A DNA stretch of 64,000 bases from Xenorhabdus sp014467285 (GCF_014467285.1 NZ_NKHR01000001.1:310001-374000); one strand, 5' to 3'; positions 34,779-44,554 are shown, counted from the stretch's first letter. The notes: generated from the sequence alone by a model not told the origin. A program made the numbers and translations.

Positions 34779-35111
34779 TTAATCAACCATCATATTGATG
34801 TTCAGGTTGTACATAATCCACAGAGAGCCAACAACAACAATAGCGATGACCAGGAATGTGAATATTAAAGCAACTAGATTCCAACGCTCTTCAGACGATG
34901 TATTCATATGCAGGAAACAGATGAAATGAACAAAGATCTGAATAACCGCCATAGCGACTACTGTTATCAGGATTGTGCTGTGTGAAGCAGTACCATCCAT
35001 CACCATCCAGAATGGGATCACGGTCAGTATGACTGACAGAACAAAGCCAATCATATAGGTTTTGAAACTACCGTGGCTGGCGCCGGAATGAGAAGTATTT
35101 GGATGACTCAT
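34779..35111 (-). CDS. cyoD: Cytochrome bo3 ubiquinol oxidase subunit IV
   Basis: CyoD is the small subunit IV of cytochrome bo3, with three membrane helices and a role in assembly. The 110-residue product starts MSHPNTSHSGASHGSFKTYM and carries the block IQIFVHFICFLHMNTSSEER. Its first base is shared with the cyoC stop region, as usual for this tightly packed operon. Confidence 0.96.
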   Translation of the reverse strand: MSHPNTSHSGASHGSFKTYMIGFVLSVILTVIPFWMVMDGTASHSTILITVVAMAVIQIFVHFICFLHMNTSSEERWNLVALIFTFLVIAIVVVGSLWIMYNLNINMMVD

Positions 35112-35722
35112 TACATAGCTCCCATCAGATAAACGACAGTAAATACACAGATCCAGACGACGTCGAGGAAGTGCCAGAACAAACTCAGGCAGTTCAGACG
35201 CATACGATTGACGTCAGTCAGGCCACGGCGTGAAACCTGAATCATCAGGATAATGATCCAAACCAGACCAAAGGTGACGTGTAGACCGTGAGTAGAAACC
35301 AGTGCAAAGAAAGCAGACAGGAATGCACTTTTATCAGGGCCAAAGCCTTCTGTGATCAGTTTATGGAACTCATACACTTCCATTGAAACGAAGCCAAGGC
35401 CAAACAGGAAGGTAACAAATAGCCACAGGTTAACCTGACCAACTTTACCTTTGTTCATGCTCAGCATGGCGAAACCATAGGTGATACTACTGAACAACAG
35501 CAGGAAGGTTTCAACCAGCACAAATGGCAGTTCAAAAATCTGTTTACCTGTTGGGCCATCCGCAGTGCCGTTAACCAGCACTGCATAGGTAGCGAACAGA
35601 CTTGCAAACAGAATCAAGTCACTCATCAGGTAGATCCAGAAACCAAATACTTTGTTGGCTCCTGTATCGTGGTGCCCATGAGCGTCATGGGCGGCTGTGT
35701 TATTAAGGGTTTGAGTCGACAT
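35111..35722 (-). CDS. cyoC: Cytochrome bo3 ubiquinol oxidase subunit III
   Basis: CyoC is subunit III of the terminal quinol oxidase, with five membrane helices. The 203-residue product includes NKVFGFWIYLMSDLILFASL and FFALVSTHGLHVTFGLVWII, typical of heme-copper oxidase subunit III. The N terminus is His-rich (AHDAHGHHDTGAN). It overlaps cyoB and cyoD by single bases. Confidence 0.96.
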   Translation of the reverse strand: MSTQTLNNTAAHDAHGHHDTGANKVFGFWIYLMSDLILFASLFATYAVLVNGTADGPTGKQIFELPFVLVETFLLLFSSITYGFAMLSMNKGKVGQVNLWLFVTFLFGLGFVSMEVYEFHKLITEGFGPDKSAFLSAFFALVSTHGLHVTFGLVWIIILMIQVSRRGLTDVNRMRLNCLSLFWHFLDVVWICVFTVVYLMGAM

Positions 35723-37722
35723 TATTTCACACCTGCCTTTCTCAGTTCTTCGTAACGCTGACTTTCAACTTTCTCGACTTCAGCTACAGGAACATAATAA
35801 TCAACGTCTTCATCAAAGCTTTTCACGATGCAACTGATGATAATGCCAGCGAAACTTGCAATAGCCATCCACCAGATATGCCAGATCATCGCGAAGCCGA
35901 AGACCAGACAGAATGCACTGATAATCACGCCAGCGCCTGTATTTCTAGGCATATGAATTTCTTCATATTTAGCAGGACGCTTATATTCAGTGCCTTTTTC
36001 TTTCATATCCCACCAGGCATCACGAGTTTGGATGTGTGGAACTTCAGCAAAGTTATAGAACGGTGGTGGAGATGAAGTTGACCATTCCAGAGTACGGCCA
36101 CCCCATGGATCACCGGTCAGGTCGAGGTTTTGGTTGCGATCACGGATACTGACGTAGAACTGGATAACCTGACACAGAATACCCAGAGCAATCAGGACAA
36201 CACCACCAGCGGCAACAACCAGCAGAGGATGGAATTCCGGGTTAATGTCTTGGCTCAGACGACGAGTCATACCCATGAAGCCCAGTGCATACAGCGGCAT
36301 AAAGGCAACAAAGAAACCCGTGATCCAGAACCAGAATGCACGGACACCCCATTTTTCATTCAGAGTGAAACCAAATGCTTTCGGGAACCAGTAAGTTGTA
36401 CCTGCGAAGCAGCCGAATACTACACCGCCGATGATAACGTTATGGAAGTGAGCAATCAGGAACAGACTGTTGTGCAGAACGAAGTTCGCGCCTGGTACGG
36501 CCAGCAGAACGCCGGTCATACCACCAATGGAGAAGGTGACCAGGAAGCCAACAGTCCACAGCATTGGGGTTTTGAATTCAATACGACCACGGTACATGGT
36601 GAACAGCCAGTTGAAGATCTTAACCCCGGTCGGGATGGAGATAATCATCGTGGCGATACCAAAGAAGGCGTTAACGTTCGCGCCGGAACCCATGGTAAAG
36701 AAGTGGTGCAGCCATACAATGAACGACAGGATGGTAATAACGATTGTCGCCCACACCAGTGAGGTATAACCAAACAGGCGTTTTTTCGAGAAGGTTGCAG
36801 TGACTTCTGAGAAGATACCAAAGACAGGCAGAACCAGAATGTAAACTTCAGGATGACCCCAAGCCCAAATCAGGTTGATGTACATCATCATGTTGCCGCC
36901 CATATCGTTGGTAAAGAAATGGGTGCCCAGATAACGATCCAGAGTTAACAGTGCAATAGTTACTGTCAGGATTGGGAACGCAGCGATGATCAGTACGTTG
37001 GTACACAGTGAAGCCCATGTAAATACAGGGAGTTTCATCATGGACATACCTGGTGCGCGCATGCGCAGGATGGTCACGAAGAAGTTAACACCTGTCAGCA
37101 ATGTACCCACACCGGAGAGCTGAAGACTCCATATCCAGTAATCGACCCCAACTCCCGAGTTATATTCCAGACCCGATAGCGGTGGATATGCCAGCCAACC
37201 TGTTTGTGCAAACTCACCTACCCCCAGGGAGATGTTGATCAGTGCGACACCGACAACAAATAACCAGAAGCTCAAAGAGTTCAGGAATGGGAATGCAACG
37301 TCGCGTGCCCCGATTTGCAGAGGAACCACGATGTTCATCAGACCGACAACAAAAGGCATCGCCATGAAGAAAATCATGATAACGCCGTGAGCGGTAAAGA
37401 TCTGATCATAATGGTGCGGGGGCAGGAAACCTGCTTCACCAGCGGAAGCGAGGGCTTGCTGTCCACGCATCATGATAGCATCAGCGAAGCCACGAACCAT
37501 CATTACCATAGCAACGACGATATACATGACACCAATTTTCTTATGGTCAACGCTGGTTAACCATTCACTCCAGAGCCATTTCCATTTACGGAAATAAGTC
37601 AGGGAACCAGCAACAGCCAGTCCCCCAAGCAGGATCCCCAACAATGTCACCACAATAATGGGTTCATGTAATGGGATCGCATCCAGTGTTAATTTTCCCC
37701 ACATGCCTTTATTCCTCAACAC
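35722..37722 (-). CDS. cyoB: Cytochrome bo3 ubiquinol oxidase subunit I
   Basis: CyoB is the catalytic subunit carrying low-spin heme b and the heme o3-CuB centre; it pumps protons while reducing oxygen. The 666-residue product has FTAHGVIMIFFMAMPFVVGL (heme-ligand His), the proton-path block WAWGHPEVYILVLPVFGIFS with the CuB His and cross-linked Tyr, WLHHFFTMG (two CuB His), and FLIAHFHNVIIGGVVFG (heme ligands). It overlaps cyoA by 14 bp and cyoC by one base. Confidence 0.97.
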   Translation of the reverse strand: MLRNKGMWGKLTLDAIPLHEPIIVVTLLGILLGGLAVAGSLTYFRKWKWLWSEWLTSVDHKKIGVMYIVVAMVMMVRGFADAIMMRGQQALASAGEAGFLPPHHYDQIFTAHGVIMIFFMAMPFVVGLMNIVVPLQIGARDVAFPFLNSLSFWLFVVGVALINISLGVGEFAQTGWLAYPPLSGLEYNSGVGVDYWIWSLQLSGVGTLLTGVNFFVTILRMRAPGMSMMKLPVFTWASLCTNVLIIAAFPILTVTIALLTLDRYLGTHFFTNDMGGNMMMYINLIWAWGHPEVYILVLPVFGIFSEVTATFSKKRLFGYTSLVWATIVITILSFIVWLHHFFTMGSGANVNAFFGIATMIISIPTGVKIFNWLFTMYRGRIEFKTPMLWTVGFLVTFSIGGMTGVLLAVPGANFVLHNSLFLIAHFHNVIIGGVVFGCFAGTTYWFPKAFGFTLNEKWGVRAFWFWITGFFVAFMPLYALGFMGMTRRLSQDINPEFHPLLVVAAGGVVLIALGILCQVIQFYVSIRDRNQNLDLTGDPWGGRTLEWSTSSPPPFYNFAEVPHIQTRDAWWDMKEKGTEYKRPAKYEEIHMPRNTGAGVIISAFCLVFGFAMIWHIWWMAIASFAGIIISCIVKSFDEDVDYYVPVAEVEKVESQRYEELRKAGVK

Positions 37723-38674
37723 CTGAATGAGCCGGCTGACTCATATTCATATTATGACCCGCAGCTTCACCATGTTCTGTTTTGCCATGATTTGCCATGC
37801 CAGGCATACCACCATGACCCATGTCACCCATGAACTTAGCAATGGTTTCTTGGAACAGTTTTGGTTTCACGCTTGAGAAGTATTCAACTGGATTGTTTTG
37901 GCTTTGTTTAGCCAACTCATTGAATGCTTGCACGGTATCCAGGGTTTTAGGTGATGCTTTAACTTTCTGCACCCACTCTTCAAAACCTGCACGATCATCA
38001 GTTGCTGTTGCAGTAAATTTCATGCCTGAGAAGCCATGACCACTGTAACTTGCTGAGAATCCATCGTATTTACCTGATTCATTAGCAATTAAGTGCAGTT
38101 TTGTCTGCATACCTGCCATTGCATAAATCTGACCACCTAACTGTGGAATGAAGAAAGAGTTCATCACAGAGTCAGAGGTGATTTTGAAGTTAATTGGAAC
38201 ATCTTTAGGGAATACAATTTCGTTTACGGTTGCAATACCTTGTTCCGGATAGATGAACAGCCACTTCCAGTCAAGGGAAATAACTTCGATCGTCACCGGT
38301 TTTACATCACTGTCCAATGGTTTATATGGATCGAGTTCATGGGTTGTTTTCCATGTAATCGTTGCCAAGGTGATGATAATCAAGATAGGCACTGTCCAGA
38401 CGACAAGCTCAATTTTATTTGAGTGTGCCCAGTTTGGACGATAAGTTGCAGATTTGTTGGCTTCACGGTAACGTAGAGCAAAAATAATTGCCATTACGAT
38501 AGCGGGAATAACAACGATCAGCATCAGGCCAAACGCTGTCAGTATCAGCGTTTTTTGCTCGGCGCCGATCGCCCCTTTGGGATTCATCAATACCATATCG
38601 CAACCACTTAGCATTAAAGTGGCTGCGAGTAGTGACGATAACCCAATAGTTTTTTTGTATTTCATAAGTCTCAT
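37709..38674 (-). CDS. cyoA: Cytochrome bo3 ubiquinol oxidase subunit II, lipoprotein
   Basis: CyoA is subunit II, a lipoprotein with two membrane helices and a periplasmic cupredoxin-like domain without CuA. The 321-residue product starts MRLMKYKKTIGLSSLLAATL and has the lipobox LSGC with the acylated Cys at about residue 25. The periplasmic domain contains DWKWLFIYPEQGIATVNEIV and FSASYSGHGFSGMKF. The C-terminal 40 residues are rich in His, Met and Gly (GDMGHGGMPGM, AAGHNMNMSQPAHSG); E. coli CyoA has a similar tail. It starts the cyoABCDE operon. Confidence 0.97.
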   Translation of the reverse strand: MRLMKYKKTIGLSSLLAATLMLSGCDMVLMNPKGAIGAEQKTLILTAFGLMLIVVIPAIVMAIIFALRYREANKSATYRPNWAHSNKIELVVWTVPILIIITLATITWKTTHELDPYKPLDSDVKPVTIEVISLDWKWLFIYPEQGIATVNEIVFPKDVPINFKITSDSVMNSFFIPQLGGQIYAMAGMQTKLHLIANESGKYDGFSASYSGHGFSGMKFTATATDDRAGFEEWVQKVKASPKTLDTVQAFNELAKQSQNNPVEYFSSVKPKLFQETIAKFMGDMGHGGMPGMANHGKTEHGEAAGHNMNMSQPAHSGVEE

Positions 38675-38988
38675 TGAGCGACCCCAGATAACAAAAGCTT
38701 TATTGTCGTTTCATCAGTGGGGGCATTCTACGGTATGGTTACCGGAGTGTAAACAATTGTAATAGAAGCAGGTTAGCTTGTAGGCTTTTTATGTTAGAGG
38801 GATCACATGTAGTGGGAGATTTAACAAAAAGTTAACTTCGGACCGTTATCTTAACCAAGAAATCAAAATAGGAAGTTATTTTAGATTAACTATCTATTTT
38901 TTAAAAGAAAAAATTGACAGGAATCAAAGAAGAAATACCTAAAATACGCTTTCTAAATAATGAGATAACTGCTATTTATTTAACTCAA
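38675..38988. other. cyo promoter region
   Basis: This 314-bp stretch between cyoA and the Tsx-like gene contains no gene. It must hold the cyo promoter on the minus strand; I could not identify a convincing hexamer pair or regulator site. Confidence 0.4.
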
Positions 38989-39009
38989 TGAGCAGCCAGA
39001 GGCTGCTCA
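38989..39009 (-). terminator. Terminator after the Tsx-like gene
   Basis: TGAGCAGCC (38989-38997) and GGCTGCTCA (39001-39009) form a perfect 9-bp stem with a 3-base loop, 17 bp past the stop of the minus-strand porin gene. Confidence 0.65.
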
Positions 39010-39025
39010 CGGGTTAAATTAATTG

Positions 39026-39793
39026 CTAGAAGTTATATTTTACACTATAAACAATACCATCCTGCAAGAAATCTTCTCCCAATTTGTTATCTGCATAACG
39101 GTATTGAATGCCAGTTGTAAAAGAAGGATGCGGAGTCCACCACAATGCGATAGCGCCATTCACGCCTTCGCGTCCACCGTTGCCGTAGCGCTGATTGCGG
39201 TTCAGTTCAATTTCATTCCAGTTTGTAACGCTGAATTTTTGTTCCCAAAGGTTGAAATCGTACCCGGCAACCCAGCCTACAACATAACCGTTGTTTCCTG
39301 AGTAGAAAGTTTGATCAACATAGTGCAGTGCGACGAAAGGCTTGAACCAAAGCCCTGCAAGATTAGCGTTGTAGCCCAATCCGTAAAGTGTGTTGACTTC
39401 ATGGAAGTTTCCACCATTCGCTTTGCCTGGTAATGAATAGGTTCCATAGACGTGACCATAAAGGTTGAAACCGGTATCCCCCAAATAGAAGCGCCCTGTT
39501 GTTTTGAAGGTATAGCGTTGGTTATCACCTGGCTGGGCAGTTTTACTGTTAAATGGGTTTTCTAAATCAGCGAAACCATAGAGTTCGCCCCAGTTAAAGC
39601 CTGCTCCACCTTCTAGTTCCAGATAAGCAAAATCATCTTTATGCGAGGTTTGTCCGGTTTTTTGTGTGGTGTGTTTGTTCCAGTCAAGGTAGTTCATGCT
39701 GACATTAGCAAACCCCCACTGGTATTCCGCACAAGCTGAAGCAGAAACCAAGGCAGTAGCAACTGCGGAGAGTGTCAAAATATGTCTTTTCAT
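39026..39793 (-). CDS. tsx: Tsx/OmpK-family nucleoside-specific outer membrane channel
   Basis: The 255-residue product has a signal peptide (about residues 1-22, cleavage after SACA) and alternating beta-strand sequence ending in aromatic Phe, as in outer-membrane barrels. It begins its mature part EYQWGFANVSMNYLDWNKHT and contains GAGFNWGELYGFADLENPF, typical of the Tsx/OmpK family. Tsx is a channel for nucleosides and a phage and colicin receptor. Identity as Tsx proper rather than a general OmpK-like relative is likely but not certain. In E. coli tsx lies next to secF-nrdR; here it stands between cyoA and ampG. A CRP-like site lies upstream. Confidence 0.83.
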   Translation of the reverse strand: MKRHILTLSAVATALVSASACAEYQWGFANVSMNYLDWNKHTTQKTGQTSHKDDFAYLELEGGAGFNWGELYGFADLENPFNSKTAQPGDNQRYTFKTTGRFYLGDTGFNLYGHVYGTYSLPGKANGGNFHEVNTLYGLGYNANLAGLWFKPFVALHYVDQTFYSGNNGYVVGWVAGYDFNLWEQKFSVTNWNEIELNRNQRYGNGGREGVNGAIALWWTPHPSFTTGIQYRYADNKLGEDFLQDGIVYSVKYNF

Positions 39794-39946
39794 AAATTCC
39801 CTTTAAATGCTTTAAGGTGGTTAAAGATATTTCGGACTATTCGAAATAAAATACGTTCAAATGATAATATTTGTTAGTTCGAATATAAATAATTTCGTCA
39901 TGAAAAAGATGTTTTGAGTCACATAATGGTGGTTTTTTATTTTACT

Positions 39947-39962
39947 TGTGACGTTTGTCACT
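39947..39962. promoter_or_regulatory. Candidate CRP-binding site upstream of tsx
   Basis: TGTGA-N6-TCACT (39947-39962) matches the CRP consensus TGTGA-N6-TCACA in nine of ten conserved positions. It lies about 155 bp upstream of the tsx start. E. coli tsx is controlled by CRP and CytR, so the site makes sense. A second half-site, GTCACA, occurs at about 39918-39923. Confidence 0.5.
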
Positions 39963-39963
39963 A

Positions 39964-40004
39964 AAAAAAGCAACAGAAGACTGAACTTAGTTAGCCTTCT
40001 GTTG
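39964..40004 (-). terminator. Terminator after ampG
   Basis: On the minus strand CAACAGAAG (40004-39996) pairs with CTTCTGTTG (39979-39971), followed by CTTTTTTTAG. It lies 67 bp past the ampG stop. Confidence 0.75.
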
Positions 40005-40070
40005 TAAGAGGTTGGTGTAATAGCGTTTACTAACGAAGATTTGTCAGCGTGTATTTACTGGAGGAACACC

Positions 40071-41600
40071 CTAAGTGAGGTGAGTTCTTCTCAAAGCCAA
40101 ATAATCCAGAATTCCCCCCAGAACCAGACCAAAAGCCCCAATAGCCACGCCCCATGACAACATAGGCGATATCACGTCACTGATATGATTAATATTTAGG
40201 AGATGGGCCTGAAAATCTAAAGGTAAATAAATGACTATATGACTAACAAGGAATATTAGAATGCTTAATATTAGCCAAACGACAAAGAGAAGGGCAGCAC
40301 ATATCATGGCAATAAAAGCCAATCGGTAATGATTGCCAAATAATGTCCGGGAAATAAAACCGTCATTTTCCTGAGTGTAAATTAACGTCTTACGGCAGAT
40401 GAACAACAGTACAAGCCCTGGTAATCCGATCACAACAGAGAACAGGTAAAACATTGACCAGCCGTGTGCTTCCGCGAACCACCCCGCTACAGGGCCAACA
40501 TAAACCCGACCAACCGCTGATAATGCAGAAAGCAAAGCGAATTGTGTTGCTGAAAATGATTTATTGCACAGTGTCATCAATAGTGCGACAAATGCCGCTG
40601 TTCCCATACCACCGCAGATATTCTCCACAAAAATAGCAGCCCCCATGGCATAGATGTCTTTAGGAGTCACAGCAAGTATCCAATATCCAAAGTTTGAAAT
40701 GGTTTGCAGAATGCCAAATATCATCAAGGCACGGAACAAGCTCAATTTATGCATCAAATAGCCGCCGTACAATGCGCCGACAATGGTAGCAGCAAGTCCG
40801 AGCGTTTTATTGATCATGCCAACTTCAGCAGCATTGAAACCAACACCACGAATAAGGAAGGTAGTACTAAGTGAAAGAGCGAAAGCATCAGCCAGTTTAT
40901 ACAGCACAATCAATAGCAGGATAAGCCAGGCATTATTCCGGCTGAAAAAATCAGACAAGGGTTCGAATACTGCCTGATGTAATGTTTTTGGTGGTGCATG
41001 ACTGATTTCTGGTTCTTTGGCTATCAGAGTAGCACAAACACCAATCAGCATCAGACCTGCCATAATCCAATACATACTTTGCCAACCGATATAGACAGTC
41101 ATCAATAAAGCGAGTCCACCGGATACCAACATGGCCAGCCTATACCCCAGTACAGAAACAGCGGCTCCTGAACCTCGTTCTTCCTGTTTTAGTAAGTCTG
41201 TTTTGTAGGCGTCAAAAATAATGTCTTGGGAAGCTGAAAAAAATGCAACAGTAACAGCTAATGCAGCGAGCCACCATAAATGCTGGGATGGCTGAAGAAA
41301 TCCCATCGCAGCAATGCTGACAACCAATAAAAGTTGAGTAATGAGCATCCATCCCCGTCGACGTCCTAAAAATGAAGGGGAATACCGATCCGTTGCGGGT
41401 GCCCAGATAAATTTAAAAACATAGGCTTGACCAACCAAAGTGAAAAAACCGATAGTTCGTATATCGATATTTTCGACAGTCATCCATGCTTGTAATGTTC
41501 CTGCTGTGAGTGCAAGAGGCAAACCTGAGGCAAAGCCCAGTAATAGAAGGGTCAAATATTTGTGTAATACAGATAGGTTTAAATAACTATGGTTAGTCAT
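40071..41600 (-). CDS. ampG: Muropeptide permease AmpG
   Basis: AmpG imports GlcNAc-anhydro-muropeptides released during cell-wall turnover. The 509-residue product has about 14 membrane segments and the family start LLLGFASGLPLALTAGTLQAW followed by MTVENIDIRTIGFFTLVGQA. I chose the ATG at 41600 (MTNHSYLNLS), which has GGGAGG just upstream; an ATG eight codons earlier is also open. It lies next to yajG and bolA, as in E. coli. Whether an inducible AmpC is present cannot be seen here. Confidence 0.95.
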   Translation of the reverse strand: MTNHSYLNLSVLHKYLTLLLLGFASGLPLALTAGTLQAWMTVENIDIRTIGFFTLVGQAYVFKFIWAPATDRYSPSFLGRRRGWMLITQLLLVVSIAAMGFLQPSQHLWWLAALAVTVAFFSASQDIIFDAYKTDLLKQEERGSGAAVSVLGYRLAMLVSGGLALLMTVYIGWQSMYWIMAGLMLIGVCATLIAKEPEISHAPPKTLHQAVFEPLSDFFSRNNAWLILLLIVLYKLADAFALSLSTTFLIRGVGFNAAEVGMINKTLGLAATIVGALYGGYLMHKLSLFRALMIFGILQTISNFGYWILAVTPKDIYAMGAAIFVENICGGMGTAAFVALLMTLCNKSFSATQFALLSALSAVGRVYVGPVAGWFAEAHGWSMFYLFSVVIGLPGLVLLFICRKTLIYTQENDGFISRTLFGNHYRLAFIAMICAALLFVVWLILSILIFLVSHIVIYLPLDFQAHLLNINHISDVISPMLSWGVAIGAFGLVLGGILDYLALRRTHLT

Positions 41601-41671
41601 GAGCCTCCCAAAAACTTTCTGCATATTATCTGATTTTCCAAAATCAGGCAGAAAGTTTATTTGTTATCCGG

Positions 41672-42259
41672 TTAGCGAACGTTTTGTTTAATGAAGGTGC
41701 TGACTGAGGAGTCCTGAGCCATATCTGCGATCACATCAGATAAGACAGTATTTACAGCGTCAGCAATTTTTGCGTTTGTTGCACTCAATGGCCCTTGGAC
41801 ATTGTAGCTAGTACGATAGTTTTTAATCTGTTTACTACCGTCCTGTGCATAAACAACAATGGAGATCTCTGCTTTTGTTGAAATATCATGACGCAGGCTG
41901 CCTTCTTTTACGTTGGCATAGAGCTGATTTACAATGACTTGCAAATTGGCATTAGAGGGAGAGCCAATCATATAGCCACGAGCAACCATTTGCTTTTCCA
42001 GTGCTTCTTGAAGTAAAAAGCGTAAGTCGCGGGAAGGAACTAACGTGACTAATCGTGCATCGCGATTAATTTGGGTCAGGGCTTGAGATTGACGATGGTC
42101 GACCCCACTAATACTGATTGTAATCGCTTTCATTGTTGGATCTGCTTGTGGCAGGGTAATTTTGGGCTGAATAGCCAGTGTATTACCTGAGTCTGCACAG
42201 CCAGATAAACCAGTTAAAAAGAAAAGCGTAATCAATGAAATAAATATTTTCTTTAGCAT
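41672..42259 (-). CDS. yajG: YajG family lipoprotein
   Basis: This 195-residue lipoprotein starts MLKKIFISLITLFFLTGLSG followed by the lipobox Cys at residue 21. The mature part includes ITISISGVDHRQSQAL and RDLRFLLQEALEKQMVARGY. In E. coli yajG precedes ampG in one operon, and the same order is kept here (72 bp apart). The function is unknown; outer or inner membrane anchoring is not decided, with Ala after the Cys favouring the outer membrane. Confidence 0.92.
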   Translation of the reverse strand: MLKKIFISLITLFFLTGLSGCADSGNTLAIQPKITLPQADPTMKAITISISGVDHRQSQALTQINRDARLVTLVPSRDLRFLLQEALEKQMVARGYMIGSPSNANLQVIVNQLYANVKEGSLRHDISTKAEISIVVYAQDGSKQIKNYRTSYNVQGPLSATNAKIADAVNTVLSDVIADMAQDSSVSTFIKQNVR

Positions 42260-42498
42260 TTAGGTTTTCTCAATTCAAGATTCGAGTATCCGACATATTA
42301 ATACAGTAGTATAAACAGCCGTAATCATAGCATTGCCATAGGTGACGGCATATCCCTGATGATTGAAACTCAGGGAGAAATACCGCAAGGCAATTCTGTT
42401 AAAGAGATTTGGTTATCCCCGATGTTATAAATTATGGGAAATAAACTAGAATCAATGATGTGGTTGATAAATAACCTTTGGTGATTAAGGAGAATGAG

Positions 42499-42822
42499 AT
42501 GGTTCGTCAGGAAATAGAAATAAAGTTACGGGCGGCATTTAAGCCTTCTCATCTGGAAGTGATCGATGAAAGTTATCGTCACAATGTGCCAGCAGGTTCT
42601 GAAAGCCATTTTAAAGTTATTGTGGTAAGCAATGAATTTGTTGAACAAAGAATGCTCAGTCGCCACCGCTCAGTATATAGTATTTTGGTTAAAGAACTGG
42701 AAGAAGGCGTACATGCTTTGGCACTTCATACTTATACGGAAAAGGAATGGGCAGAATTGGGAGATACAGTGTTGCTTTCCCCTGCGTGTCGTGGAGGAAG
42801 TGCAACGACATCAAGCTTATGA
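42499..42822 (+). CDS. bolA: Transcriptional regulator/iron-sulfur partner BolA
   Basis: BolA is a stress and stationary-phase morphogene that binds DNA and forms iron-sulfur complexes with monothiol glutaredoxin. The 107-residue product starts MVRQEIEIKLRAAFKPSHLE and contains HNVPAGSESHFKVIVVSNEF, the conserved BolA core with the cluster-binding His. AAGGAG lies six bases before the ATG. It is divergent from yajG and has its own terminator. Confidence 0.95.
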   Translation: MVRQEIEIKLRAAFKPSHLEVIDESYRHNVPAGSESHFKVIVVSNEFVEQRMLSRHRSVYSILVKELEEGVHALALHTYTEKEWAELGDTVLLSPACRGGSATTSSL

Positions 42823-42886
42823 TTTTTCTGGATAATCCAATAACCTGTCTGGTTTTATTTTATTAATCTGGATTTAATTTTAGATA

Positions 42887-42907
42887 ACAGCCTTCGGGCT
42901 GTATTTT
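42887..42907 (+). terminator. Rho-independent terminator after bolA
   Basis: ACAGCC-TTCG-GGCTGT (42887-42902) is a stable UUCG tetraloop hairpin followed by ATTTTTG. Confidence 0.85.
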
Positions 42908-43199
42908 TGTTTATATAAATATTGCATAAACAATATCGTGATGGAGTCATTGAGTAACGTTTATCACATAAGTCAACGAATCATGCATGCTTTTGTCTGC
43001 AATTCTCGACTCATACTGTCTGCGTCGCTATAATGCTGCGTCTAAATTTTTAGAATGGTTTCGGGACGCTTCTGATCACAGGGATTCTCGGTTTTTAAAT
43101 GCGACCGCCCCGGTTCTTAAAGAGTGATGCAATCCGCTTTTTAAGCATTGCAGTCATTCTGAAGTTGACCGAGCACTATGATTTTTTTGAGGTAACAAG

Positions 43200-44504
43200 A
43201 TGCAAGTTTCTGTTGAAACCACTCAAGGCCTTGGGCGTCGTGTGTCAATCACCGTTCCTGCTGCCGATATCGAAAAAGCAGTTAGCAGTGAACTGGTTAA
43301 TGTAGCAAAGAAAGTCCGTATTGATGGCTTCCGTAAAGGCAAAGTGCCAATGAAGATCGTTGAGCAGCGTTATGGCGCTTCTGTTCTTCAGGATGTTCTG
43401 GGTGATCTGATGCAAAGTAATTTCATCAATGCGATCATTGAGCAGAAAATCAATCCAGCGGGCGCTCCAAGCTACAAACCAGAACAGTTCAAAAAAGGAG
43501 AAGACTTCACTTATGCAGTTGAGTTTGAAGTTTATCCAGAAATCGAACTGAAAGGTCTGGAAGAAATTGAAGTTGAAAAACCTGTCGTTGAAGTTAAAGA
43601 CACAGATGTTGACACCATGCTGGATACCCTGCGTAAGCAGCAGGCAAACTGGAAAGAAATTGATGAAGCAGCCACTGCGGAAGATCGCGTAACTGTTGAT
43701 TTCAATGGTTCTATTGATGGTGAAGAGTTCGAAGGTGGTAAATCAGCCGATTTCGTTCTGGCAATGGGTCAGGGTCGTATGATCCCTGGTTTTGAAGATG
43801 GTATCGTTGGTCACAAAGCAGGTGAAGAATTTACCATCGATGTAACTTTCCCAGAAGATTACCATGCAGAAAACCTGAAAGGTAAAGCTGCGAAGTTTGC
43901 GATCAACTTGAAGAAAGTTGAACAGCGTGAACTGCCAGAACTGACTGAAGAGTTCATCAAGCGTTTTGGTATCGCGGATGGTACTGTTGAAGGTCTGCGT
44001 ACTGAAGTTCGTAAGAACATGGAACGTGAACTGAAAAATGCTGTTCGTAACCGCATCAAAACTCAGGTTCTTGATGGTCTGGTTAAGGCTAACGAAATTG
44101 ACGTTCCAGCGGCAGTTGTTGATGGGGAAATCGATGTACTTCGTCGTCAGGCAGCTCAGCGTTTTGGCGGCAATGAAACACAAGCTCTGGAACTGCCACG
44201 TGAACTGTTCGAAGAGCAGGCAAAACGTCGCGTTGTTGTTGGCTTGCTGTTAGGTGAAGTTATCAGCAGCAATGAGCTGAAAGTCGAGGAAGAGCGTGTA
44301 AATGCACTGATCGAAGAGATGGCTGCTGCTTACGAAGATCCAAAAGAAGTTGTTGAATACTACAGCAAAAACAAAGAAATGATGAACAACATTCGCAACA
44401 TTGCTCTGGAAGAGCAGGCTGTTGAACTTGTTCTGAGTAAAGCTAAAGTTTCTGAAAAAGAAACTGGCTTCAATGATCTTATGAACCAAAACCAACTGGC
44501 ATAA
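43200..44504 (+). CDS. tig: Trigger factor
   Basis: Trigger factor is the ribosome-bound chaperone and peptidyl-prolyl isomerase for nascent chains. The 434-residue product shows the ribosome-binding signature VRIDGFRKGKVPMKIVEQRY (around residue 44), the FKBP-type domain (about 150-245) with GFEDGIVGHKAGEEF, and the helical C-terminal chaperone region. GAGG lies upstream of the ATG. The 290 bp before it, after the bolA terminator, contain no other gene and should hold the promoter. Confidence 0.97.
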   Translation: MQVSVETTQGLGRRVSITVPAADIEKAVSSELVNVAKKVRIDGFRKGKVPMKIVEQRYGASVLQDVLGDLMQSNFINAIIEQKINPAGAPSYKPEQFKKGEDFTYAVEFEVYPEIELKGLEEIEVEKPVVEVKDTDVDTMLDTLRKQQANWKEIDEAATAEDRVTVDFNGSIDGEEFEGGKSADFVLAMGQGRMIPGFEDGIVGHKAGEEFTIDVTFPEDYHAENLKGKAAKFAINLKKVEQRELPELTEEFIKRFGIADGTVEGLRTEVRKNMERELKNAVRNRIKTQVLDGLVKANEIDVPAAVVDGEIDVLRRQAAQRFGGNETQALELPRELFEEQAKRRVVVGLLLGEVISSNELKVEEERVNALIEEMAAAYEDPKEVVEYYSKNKEMMNNIRNIALEEQAVELVLSKAKVSEKETGFNDLMNQNQLA

Positions 44505-44554
44505 GTTTCATTTATTGATTGCCTGAGATGATGAAATCTCACTCTCAATGAAGT

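Noticed and set aside
36130..36762. Long open frame (210 codons) on the plus strand opposite cyoB
   Set aside because: It lies wholly antisense to a clear heme-copper oxidase gene, has no family resemblance, and is explained by codon bias of cyoB.
37709..37830. His/Met-rich CyoA tail as a novel metal-binding feature
   Set aside because: E. coli CyoA has a similar tail, so it is a normal property of the subunit in this order.
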